A DNA stretch of 64,000 bases from an uncultured Muribaculaceae bacterium (GTDB lineage Bacteria > Bacteroidota > Bacteroidia > Bacteroidales > Muribaculaceae): positions 1 through 64,000 of the forward strand of contig CAJTWH010000020.1 of the NCBI GenBank assembly GCA_910579995.1, read 5' to 3'. A program made the translations under genes and the position numbers. The number at the start of each line of letters is the position of its first letter. Positions within the stretch are counted from its first letter, which is position 1. A model generated the notes under the pieces. It made no database searches. It saw nothing but the letters and a program-made list of their open reading frames with translations, and had not been told where the DNA came from. Positions 53,557-60,805 of the stretch are shown here, in pieces.

Positions 53557-54708
53557 ATGACCAAATCTTTAACAGCTCTTGCAATAGGTACTTTTGCGCT
53601 CGGTATAGCCGAGTTTACAATGATGGGCATACTCGGAGATGTGGCCCGCAGTCTTGATGTGAGTATAGTGAAAGCCGGCCACCTTATCTCGGCGTATGCC
53701 CTCGGTGTTGCCGTGGGCTCACCTATGTTGATATTCCTGCGCAGGTGGCCGTTGAAGCGTCTTATGATGTTTCTCGCAGCCATAATAGTTGTAGGAAATG
53801 CTTTCGCGGCCTTGTCGCCGGGTTATGCCGTGCTCTTGTGTGCCCGCTTCCTGTCGGGATTGCCTCACGGTGCGTTTTTCGGTGCCGGGGCTATCGTCTG
53901 CTCCCGTCTCGCCGGAGCGGGGCATGGCGCTGCTGCCGTGGCCGTGATGGTCGGAGGAATGACGGTTGCAAATGTTGTGGGCGTCCCGGCGGCGACGTTT
54001 GTCTCCACTGCTTTATCATGGCGTGTGGCTTTTGCCATTGTATCGGTGTTCGGCCTTGCCGCGCTGATATTTATCCGTGCGTGGTTGCCCTATCTTGCTC
54101 CGCTGCCTGACTCGGGCTTGAAAGGCCAATTTAAATTTTTGCGCAGCCTTGCGCCGTGGCTCATATATGCAGGTGTCTTTTTCGGACAGATGAGCGTATA
54201 CTGCTATTTCAGCTATGTTGAGCCGGTCATGACCGAAGTCACAGGCTTCACACTCGGCAATATGACATGGATTATGGTTCTCGCCGGCAGCGGTATGGTG
54301 GCAGGTAATTTCTTGGCCGGCAAACTCGCCGACCGCTTCGGCGCCGCGCGTATTTCGGGCTGTATAGCAGCGTTTATCGTTGTGCTTATGCCGGCGGTGT
54401 ATCTGTGTGCGCCTTATAAATTGCCGTCGCTTGTGCTGCTGTTCTTCGCCACGGCATGTCTCTTCGGTATCGGCGGACCGCTTCAGTATCTTATCGTGCG
54501 TTTTGCCAAAGGCGGGGAAATGCTTGGCGGTGCGGGCATACAGATAGCATTCAATGTGTCGAACGCCGTCGCTGCCGTCATCGGCGGCGCGGCAATCCAC
54601 CATGGCCTCGGATTGGCGTCGCCGGCAATCGTCGGAATCCCCGGAGCCGTAATCGCCGCACTGGCGCTCTTCTACATGGTACACCGCTACAAATCCCTCG
54701 CGAGGTAA
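53557..54708 (+). CDS. MFS transporter (AraJ/drug efflux type)
   Basis: A 383-residue major facilitator with twelve predicted helices. The start MTKSLTALAIGTFALGIAEFTMMGILGDVA and the helix-4 region LSGLPHGAFFGAGAIV with GLADR-like loop GKLADRFG match the AraJ/YdhP sugar- or drug-efflux group. The ATG at 53557 is chosen because the upstream frame overlaps the gldN terminator. Substrate unknown. It ends convergently with ygiQ. Confidence 0.86.
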   Translation: MTKSLTALAIGTFALGIAEFTMMGILGDVARSLDVSIVKAGHLISAYALGVAVGSPMLIFLRRWPLKRLMMFLAAIIVVGNAFAALSPGYAVLLCARFLSGLPHGAFFGAGAIVCSRLAGAGHGAAAVAVMVGGMTVANVVGVPAATFVSTALSWRVAFAIVSVFGLAALIFIRAWLPYLAPLPDSGLKGQFKFLRSLAPWLIYAGVFFGQMSVYCYFSYVEPVMTEVTGFTLGNMTWIMVLAGSGMVAGNFLAGKLADRFGAARISGCIAAFIVVLMPAVYLCAPYKLPSLVLLFFATACLFGIGGPLQYLIVRFAKGGEMLGGAGIQIAFNVSNAVAAVIGGAAIHHGLGLASPAIVGIPGAVIAALALFYMVHRYKSLAR

Positions 54709-54745
54709 TGACTGATGTGAGCTGCGCTCACACCTGCAACGAAAA
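54708..54745. repeat. Short palindromic intergenic repeat, copy 2 (also terminator-like)
   Basis: It contains TGTGAGC-TGC-GCTCACA (54716-54732), a perfect 7-bp stem with a triloop, between the convergent MFS and ygiQ genes. It is similar to 35651-35688 (30 of 38 positions by eye). Weak T tracts make it a poor classical terminator. Confidence 0.5.
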
Positions 54746-54765
54746 CCTCAGATTCACTTACCCCC

Positions 54766-56631
54766 TTAGCGCTTGCGGCGGTGGGGCGGGGCGGAGCCGA
54801 AGAGCTTTGATATGAGGTCGGGGCGGCCTATGCGGTGGAGGGTCTGCGTGATCTGACGGCGGTATTCGGGGTCGTACCAGAAGAAGAACATGCGCTGGTC
54901 GAGCTTGTCGCGGGCGTCGGTGGCGGTGAATATTTCCTCGCCGGTGTAGGGGTGTATGCCGGTGTAGTAAATCTCGGTGGCCACTGTCATTGGTGTGGGC
55001 GTGAAATCCTGCACCTGCTCAAGATGGAAATTGAGGTCTTTGGTGGCAAGGGCGAGCTCAGCCATGTCTTCGGCATGGCAGCCGGGGTGTGAGGATATGA
55101 AATATGGTATGAGTTGCTGGCGCAGGCCGGCGGCTTGGTTCTCGCGGTCGAAAATCTGTTTGAATTTCCCGAAAAGCTCAAAAGAGGGCTTGCGCATTAC
55201 CGACAGCACGCGGTCGGAGGTGTGCTCGGGTGCCACTTTGAGGCGTCCGCTCACGTGATTGCGTATGAGCTCGCTGTTGTATCGTCGGTTGGTGCGGTCG
55301 ATTTCTTTGTCGCCTGTTGGGTGCATGGATAGGTCGTAGCGCACGCCCGAGCCGATGAAAGACTTCTTCACCCCCGGGAGCGCGTCGACGGCCTTGTAGA
55401 TGTCGAGCAGGGGGCCGTGGTCGGTGTTGAGGTTAGGGCACGGCGACGGATGAAGGCACGACGGACGCAGGCAGCGTCGGCAGCGCTCGAGGTCTTTGCC
55501 GTGCATGGCATACATGTTTGCCGACGGGCCTCCGAGGTCGCTGATATACCCTTTGAAATCAGGCATACGCGTAACCTGACGGGCCTCACGGAGAATAGAT
55601 TCAGGCGAGCGCGAGGCTATGAATTTGCCCTGATGTGCCGAGATTGTGCAGAAAGCGCAGCCGCCGAAACAGCCCCGGTGGAGGTTGACGCTGTGGCGTA
55701 TCATTTCGTAGGCAGGTATCATCTTGCCCTTGTAGCGGGGATGTGGCAGACGGGTATAGGGCAGGTCGAACGCCGCGTCGATCTCGCCTTGCGTCATTGC
55801 CGGCAGCATGGGGTTGACTTTGACTGCCTTGTCGCCTATGGCTTGCCATAGTGTCGCTCCGCCGTCGAGTCGGTTGCTCTGCTGCTCGATGTGCTTGAAG
55901 TTGGCCGACTGCGAGCGCTTGTCGGCGAGGCATGTCTCGTATGAGGCAAGTATGATATTGTCGGCGTCAGGCTCGGGTATTTCGCTCTTGGGGCGCATGA
56001 CGACGGTCTGGGACAGGTCGGTGATATCCTCGATTTTCTCGCCGGCGTCGAGGCGCCGGGCAAGCTCCACGATAGTGCGCTCGCCCATACCATAGCTGAG
56101 CATGTCGAGAGCTGAGTCGGCGAGGATGGAGGGGCGGAGGCGATCCTGCCAATAATCGTAGTGCGACAGACGTCTCAACGAGGCTTCTATGCCTCCGCCT
56201 ATCACCGGCACATCGGGATATATCTCTTTGAGAATCTTGGAGTAGACAATGGTGGGATAGTCGGGGCGTGCGCCGTGGCGGCCGCCGGCAGTGTAGGCGT
56301 CGTCACTGCGACGACGGCGGTTGGCCGTGTAGTGGTTGACCATAGAGTCCATTGCGCCGGGGCTGATGCCGAAGAAAAGCCTCGGCTTGCCGAACTTGCG
56401 GAAGTCGCGCAGGTCGTCCTGCCAGTTGGGCTGGGGCACGATAGCCACCTTGTAGCCGTGAGCCTCGAGAACGCGGCCTATCACTGCAGCTCCGAAGGCC
56501 GGATGGTCAACGTAGGCGTCGCCTGAAAAAAGCACGACATCAACTTCGTCCCAGCCGCGGGCACGCATTTCCTTTACCGAGGTCGGAAGCCAGTCGGTAG
56601 GGCGGAGATTATTGTAATCTATTTCTTTCAT
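54766..56631 (-). CDS. YgiQ family radical SAM protein
   Basis: A 621-residue radical SAM enzyme. The N-terminal part starts with RPTDWLPTSVKEMRARGWDEVDVVLFSGDAYVDHPAFGAAVIGR. The cluster motif CFGGCAFCTISAHQG (CxxxCxxC) is near residue 320, and the C-terminal domain has DFTPTPMTVATEIYYTGIHPYTGEE. Length is usual for YgiQ. The reaction is not known for the family. It overlaps uvrB by ATGA, so it is expressed with uvrB. Confidence 0.93.
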   Translation of the reverse strand: MKEIDYNNLRPTDWLPTSVKEMRARGWDEVDVVLFSGDAYVDHPAFGAAVIGRVLEAHGYKVAIVPQPNWQDDLRDFRKFGKPRLFFGISPGAMDSMVNHYTANRRRRSDDAYTAGGRHGARPDYPTIVYSKILKEIYPDVPVIGGGIEASLRRLSHYDYWQDRLRPSILADSALDMLSYGMGERTIVELARRLDAGEKIEDITDLSQTVVMRPKSEIPEPDADNIILASYETCLADKRSQSANFKHIEQQSNRLDGGATLWQAIGDKAVKVNPMLPAMTQGEIDAAFDLPYTRLPHPRYKGKMIPAYEMIRHSVNLHRGCFGGCAFCTISAHQGKFIASRSPESILREARQVTRMPDFKGYISDLGGPSANMYAMHGKDLERCRRCLRPSCLHPSPCPNLNTDHGPLLDIYKAVDALPGVKKSFIGSGVRYDLSMHPTGDKEIDRTNRRYNSELIRNHVSGRLKVAPEHTSDRVLSVMRKPSFELFGKFKQIFDRENQAAGLRQQLIPYFISSHPGCHAEDMAELALATKDLNFHLEQVQDFTPTPMTVATEIYYTGIHPYTGEEIFTATDARDKLDQRMFFFWYDPEYRRQITQTLHRIGRPDLISKLFGSAPPHRRKR

Positions 56632-58727
56632 TGGGCTTTGCGGAGGTCTTCAAGGCGTTGTTCGAGTTTGATTATTTCATCGCGCAGTCGTGCGGCGGTC
56701 ATGAATTCCATGTCTTTTGCCGCCTTGAGCATTTCGGAGCGCAGACGGTTGACCGAGCGCTCCATCTCGTCGGCGGTCATATATTGCACCACCGGGTCGG
56801 CGGCGATATCTACCGAGGTAGAGAATTCCTCGGCGTAGGGCAGACGGTTCTTGTCGCGTTTGTCGCGGGCGTTCTGCTGCTTGGCCGGGCGCGATGAAGA
56901 GCGGCTTGTGGCGTCCATGTCGACCTCTTCTTTCTCGAGGCCGACAATCACGTTGCGGGCTTTCACGATGGCTTGCGGAGTGATACCGTGCTCTTCGTTG
57001 TAGGCCAGCTGAATCGAGCGGCGGCGTTCGGTCTCGTCGATGGTCTGCTGCATGGAGTCGGTGATTTTGTCGGCATACATTATCACCTCACCGTTGAGGT
57101 TACGTGCGGCGCGGCCGACGGTCTGGGTGAGCGAGCGGTGGCTGCGCAGGAAGCCTTCTTTGTCGGCGTCGAGAATAGCCACGAGCGACACCTCGGGCAA
57201 GTCGAGGCCTTCGCGGAGCAGGTTGACGCCGATGAGCACATCAAACTCTCCGGCCCGTAGCCCGTCGAGAATCTTGATTCGGTCGAGAGTGTCGACGTCG
57301 CTGTGGATATATGCGGTCTTTATCTTGAGCTTGAGGAAATAGTCGTTGAGCTCCTCGGCCATGCGTTTGGTGAGGGTAGTGACGAGTGTGCGCTCGTTGC
57401 GCTCTATGCGTTGCTGTATTTCTTCGAGAAGGTGGTCGATCTGGTTGGCCGAAGGTACGACGCGGATAAGCGGGTCGAGCAGGCCTGTCGGGCGTATCAC
57501 CTGCTCTACGATCACGCCCTCGCTTTGCTCAAGCTCATAGTCGGCCGGGGTGGCGCTCACATAGATTGTCTGGCGTGTCATGCTCTCGAATTCCTCGAAT
57601 TTGAGGGGCCGGTTGTCGAGCGCCGCCGGGAGACGGAAGCCGTATTGCACGAGGTTTTCCTTGCGGGAGCGGTCGCCGCCATACATGGCGCGCACCTGAG
57701 GAATTGTGACATGGCTCTCGTCGATTATGGTGAGGTAATCCTTGGGGAAATAGTCGAGGAGGCAGAAGGGGCGTTCGCCCTCGCGCCTGCCGTCGAAATA
57801 GCGTGAGTAGTTCTCGATACCGGGGCAGTAGCCGAGCTCCTTTATCATCTCTACATCGTAGGTCACGCGCTCTTCTATGCGCTGGGCTTCAAGCAGATGA
57901 CCCTCGCGGCGGAAGTATTCTATCTGACGGCCGAGGTCGAGTTGTATCTGTGCTATGGCCGAGGCCTGACGTGCCGGAGATGTCACGAAGAGGTTGGCGG
58001 GGTAGATGTTGAAGCTGTCGTGAGTGCCGAGATGGGCGTTGTCGTCGGGATGGATTGTTATTACTTTCTCAACCTCGTCGCCCCAGAATACTACCCTTAC
58101 GATGATGTCTTCGTAGGCCAGGCGGATATCTACCGTGTCGCCTTTGACGCGGAAATTACCTCGCTGGAAGTCAACCTCATTGCGGCTGTAGAGCGCGGCG
58201 ACAAGTTTGCGCAGGAAAGCATTGCGGCTGATTCTCATGCCTTTGCTCACCGTAACCACATTCTCATGGAAGTCTTCGGGATTGCCCATGCCGTAGAGGC
58301 ACGATACCGACGAAACCACTATCACATCGCGCCGGCCCGAGAGTAGAGCAGAGGTGGTAGCGAGGCGCAGGCGGTCGATCTCGTCGTTGATCATCAGGTC
58401 TTTCTCAATGTATTTATCTACCGACGGTATGTAGGCTTCGGGCTGGTAATAATCATAATACGACACGAAATACTGCACCGAATTTTCGGGAAAGAACTGG
58501 GTCATCTCGCTGTAGAGCTGGGCGGCGAGAGTCTTGTTGTGGCTGAGGATGAGGGTGGGTTTGCGCACCTTCTCAATCACGTTTGCCATAGTGAAAGTCT
58601 TACCCGAGCCCGTCACGCCGAGAAGCACCTGCGAGTTGACGCCGGCCTCCACGCCTTCTGCGAGCTGGCTGATGGCCTGTGGCTGGTCGCCCGTGGGTTG
58701 ATATTGAGAGTGTAGCTTGAAATCCAT
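56628..58727 (-). CDS. uvrB: Excinuclease ABC subunit B
   Basis: A 699-residue DNA-repair helicase-like protein that verifies damage and loads UvrC. Walker A is GVTGSGKTFTMAN (near 38-50), the beta-hairpin YYDYYQPEAYIP is near 93-104, Walker B contains IDESH, then SATPADYE, the helicase motif VGRAARN and the C-terminal UVR domain that binds UvrC (MLKAAKDMEFMTAARLRDEIIKLEQRL). Standard length. First gene of uvrB-ygiQ. Confidence 0.96.
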   Translation of the reverse strand: MDFKLHSQYQPTGDQPQAISQLAEGVEAGVNSQVLLGVTGSGKTFTMANVIEKVRKPTLILSHNKTLAAQLYSEMTQFFPENSVQYFVSYYDYYQPEAYIPSVDKYIEKDLMINDEIDRLRLATTSALLSGRRDVIVVSSVSCLYGMGNPEDFHENVVTVSKGMRISRNAFLRKLVAALYSRNEVDFQRGNFRVKGDTVDIRLAYEDIIVRVVFWGDEVEKVITIHPDDNAHLGTHDSFNIYPANLFVTSPARQASAIAQIQLDLGRQIEYFRREGHLLEAQRIEERVTYDVEMIKELGYCPGIENYSRYFDGRREGERPFCLLDYFPKDYLTIIDESHVTIPQVRAMYGGDRSRKENLVQYGFRLPAALDNRPLKFEEFESMTRQTIYVSATPADYELEQSEGVIVEQVIRPTGLLDPLIRVVPSANQIDHLLEEIQQRIERNERTLVTTLTKRMAEELNDYFLKLKIKTAYIHSDVDTLDRIKILDGLRAGEFDVLIGVNLLREGLDLPEVSLVAILDADKEGFLRSHRSLTQTVGRAARNLNGEVIMYADKITDSMQQTIDETERRRSIQLAYNEEHGITPQAIVKARNVIVGLEKEEVDMDATSRSSSRPAKQQNARDKRDKNRLPYAEEFSTSVDIAADPVVQYMTADEMERSVNRLRSEMLKAAKDMEFMTAARLRDEIIKLEQRLEDLRKAQ

Positions 58728-58746
58728 AAGTTGCGCGTTTAACTTA

Positions 58747-58754
58747 CAAAGTTA
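58747..58754 (-). promoter_or_regulatory. Putative uvrB-ygiQ -7 element
   Basis: The complement reads TAACTTTG, 20 bases upstream of the uvrB start. No clear -33. Confidence 0.5.
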
Positions 58755-58778
58755 ACAAAAAAATCTATAACATATCTT

Positions 58779-58809
58779 TTTGCCAACTGAAAAAATATTC
58801 TTAATTTTG
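58779..58809 (+). promoter_or_regulatory. Putative promoter of the OmpA-family gene
   Basis: TTTG (58779-58782), 19 bases, TAATTTTG (58802-58809); a textbook pair. It gives a leader of about 84 bases before ATG 58900. Confidence 0.65.
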
Positions 58810-58899
58810 AATGTCAAAACCGGCTTTTTTCTCGCCGGCAGAAGAAAAAACGTCAGAAACTACGTTATATATAAAGAGTATAACTAAAAACACATATTT

Positions 58900-59760
58900 A
58901 TGAGACTACGAAATTTAGCCCTGCTCCTCGGTGGCGCCATGATATTGGCAATGCCCGGATGCGTAAGCAAGAAAAAATATGCCGAACTCGAGGCGCAGCA
59001 CCAAGCCCTGCAGCAGGATTATACGACCCTGCAGACAAATTACAATCAGTCGCAGACTAAAGCGCAGACTATCGACGCCCTTCTCAAAGAGGCCCGTGCC
59101 AACAATGCCGAGCTCAAAGCCCAGTATGAGCGCCAGCAGGCTCTCCTCGACAAGAGTATCACCCAGAATACTCAAGGCAATGTGAATATCTCCAAACTTG
59201 TAGATGAGATCAATGCCAGCAACAAGTATATCAAGCAATTGGTGTCGGCCAAGAGCAAGAGCGACTCGCTCAATCTCGTCCTTGCCACCAACCTTACCCG
59301 CTCACTCTCGGGCAGCGACGCCGACGAGGTCAATGTAAAGGTGCTCAAAGGCGTGGTATATATATCGCTTGCCGATAATATGCTCTTCAAATCAGGTAGT
59401 TATGAGGTCAATGACCGCGCCCTGACCACACTGAGCAAGATTGCAAAGATTATCAAAGATTATAGCGATTATGATGTGCTCGTGGAGGGCAACACCGATC
59501 CTGTGCCTATCAACCGCACCAATATCCGCAACAACTGGGATCTCTCGGCGCTCCGTGCCTCGTCGATAGTGCAGGTGCTCCAGAATGACTATGGCGTGGA
59601 TCCCGGCCGCCTCACCGCTGCCGGCCGTGGCGAATACAACCCCATTGCCGACAACTCCACCGACGTCGGCCGCCAGCGCAACCGCCGCACCGAGATTATC
59701 ATCACGCCCAAGCTCGACCAGTTCCTCGACCTGATCGACAAAGCCCCGAAAGAAGATTAA
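58900..59760 (+). CDS. OmpA-family peptidoglycan-associated lipoprotein
   Basis: A 286-residue lipoprotein with lipobox AMPGC (cysteine near 21), a coiled coil of about 80 residues rich in Gln and Ala (KYAELEAQHQALQQDYTTLQ onwards), then an OmpA_C domain from about residue 150. The peptidoglycan-binding motif is present: NTDPVP, then NNWDLSALRASSIVQVLQ and GRGEYNPIADN ... RQRNRRTEIII. It likely tethers the outer membrane to the cell wall. Monocistronic with its own promoter and terminator. Confidence 0.9.
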   Translation: MRLRNLALLLGGAMILAMPGCVSKKKYAELEAQHQALQQDYTTLQTNYNQSQTKAQTIDALLKEARANNAELKAQYERQQALLDKSITQNTQGNVNISKLVDEINASNKYIKQLVSAKSKSDSLNLVLATNLTRSLSGSDADEVNVKVLKGVVYISLADNMLFKSGSYEVNDRALTTLSKIAKIIKDYSDYDVLVEGNTDPVPINRTNIRNNWDLSALRASSIVQVLQNDYGVDPGRLTAAGRGEYNPIADNSTDVGRQRNRRTEIIITPKLDQFLDLIDKAPKED

Positions 59761-59780
59761 TAGTTTACGTCATAAACAGC

Positions 59781-59807
59781 AAAAAAGCGCCACAAGGCGC
59801 TTTTTTT
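59781..59807 (+). terminator. Terminator after ompA-family gene (cassette copy 1)
   Basis: GCGCC-ACAA-GGCGC with six flanking A and seven T residues. The same sequence recurs at 60697-60724, on the far side of the kinase gene. Confidence 0.88.
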
Positions 59808-59820
59808 GTCACTATATTTG
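59781..59820 (+). repeat. Direct repeat flanking the kinase gene, copy 1
   Basis: It consists of the terminator hairpin followed by CACTATATTTG. It matches 60697-60753 except that copy 1 lacks one T and a 16-base segment between the hairpin and CACTATATTTG. Confidence 0.75.
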
Positions 59821-59848
59821 TTTTATCATGAAATTGTAATTATTTTTG
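59817..59848 (+). promoter_or_regulatory. Putative promoter of the kinase-like gene
   Basis: TTTG (59817-59820, the end of the repeat copy), 20 bases, TATTTTTG (59841-59848). The repeat thus supplies the -33 box. Confidence 0.6.
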
Positions 59849-59879
59849 TAAAAACTTTATAGATAAGCTCTTTGTTGAA

Positions 59880-60698
59880 ATGATAAACAACACGGACTTT
59901 TGGAAGGATATAAAAGAAATTATCCAAGAGGATTTCAATTCCGAAGGTCTTGAAAAACTGGATTATTATGCCAACTTATACATCTCAGGGAAGTGGATAT
60001 TTAAGCGATTTTCACCGCAAGAACAGCATGGCTGCGCAGCGGGAGGTTCGTCTCATGTCGTTGCGACCATACTCGCGGGAGCAGAAACTCGAACAGATCA
60101 GGAAGATGCAAACCTCTCAGAGTTCAAAAGAGAGCTCAAACGAGCAGCGCAACAGGCTTCACGGATTGAACAATGGGCACGACGAGTAGGTGTATGGATT
60201 GAAAACGTCGATGATTTTTTATATAAAAGTTTTGGAGATATAATCTCTGAAGGTGGCGAAGCGAAAGTTTATGACAATGGAGCCTCAATAATTAAATCTA
60301 TCGGACTCGATTATTATATTCAACCATTGTTTGCTCTGGATAGAATTTCGCTGCACAACGCATATTTTCCGGAAACACGATTGCAGGTAATCGGTTTTGG
60401 CAGGGATTTAAATGATGAATTTAAAATAATCGTAGAACAGCCATTTGTTGAGGGAACTCAATTGACTGAAGGCGAGATTATTGAATTTGTAACCAATCTT
60501 GGATTTGAATTGCGAAATTTAAAAAATTGGACTTATACCACACCGGAGATATACTTGAGCGACATGCACGATGAAAACTTGATAAAGTCACCTAAGGGAA
60601 ATATCTTTGTCATTGATTGTGATATCAGGATAAATACTCCCGAATTACGCCTTGATGGTGTTAGAAAATATACAACTGAAATCATATCTACTATGTAA
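59880..60698 (+). CDS. Polyvalent-protein-type kinase domain protein (putative, mobile)
   Basis: A 272-residue protein that I match to the kinase domain of polyvalent proteins (phage and integrative-element proteins), by motif only. Residues 43-67 (RFSPQEQHGCAAGGSSHV and on) resemble the linker seen ahead of these kinases. GGEAKVY (125-131) looks like the glycine loop, IIK (lysine 139) the ATP-binding lysine, DMHDEN (228-233) the catalytic loop with HxxxN, and DCD (246-248) the metal-binding DFG equivalent. The gene is clearly richer in A/T than its neighbours. Its TAA lies in the A tract of a copy of the preceding terminator, and the gene is framed by direct repeats, which suggests insertion. 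The target is unknown. Confidence 0.68.
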   Translation: MINNTDFWKDIKEIIQEDFNSEGLEKLDYYANLYISGKWIFKRFSPQEQHGCAAGGSSHVVATILAGAETRTDQEDANLSEFKRELKRAAQQASRIEQWARRVGVWIENVDDFLYKSFGDIISEGGEAKVYDNGASIIKSIGLDYYIQPLFALDRISLHNAYFPETRLQVIGFGRDLNDEFKIIVEQPFVEGTQLTEGEIIEFVTNLGFELRNLKNWTYTTPEIYLSDMHDENLIKSPKGNIFVIDCDIRINTPELRLDGVRKYTTEIISTM

Positions 60699-60724
60699 AA
60701 AAGCGCCACAAGGCGCTTTTTTTT
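60697..60724 (+). terminator. Terminator after the kinase-like gene (cassette copy 2)
   Basis: The same GCGCC-ACAA-GGCGC hairpin with six A and eight T residues; the first A residues form part of the kinase stop codon. Confidence 0.88.
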
Positions 60725-60753
60725 GTGCATTTGAAGATTTATCACTATATTTG
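60722..60753 (+). promoter_or_regulatory. Putative secDF promoter
   Basis: TTTG (60722-60725, in the terminator T run), 20 bases, TATATTTG (60746-60753). The leader to ATG 60806 is about 45 bases. Confidence 0.65.
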
Positions 60754-60805
60754 CAAGCTGAAATAAAAACTCGAAATTTTTATTAATAATTAAACCATAA
60801 ATTAC

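Larger units (their letters stand above)
60697..60753 (+). repeat. Direct repeat flanking the kinase gene, copy 2
   Basis: Hairpin, a 16-base segment (GCATTTGAAGATTTAT), then CACTATATTTG. It is the longer copy and carries the secDF promoter. Confidence 0.75.
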
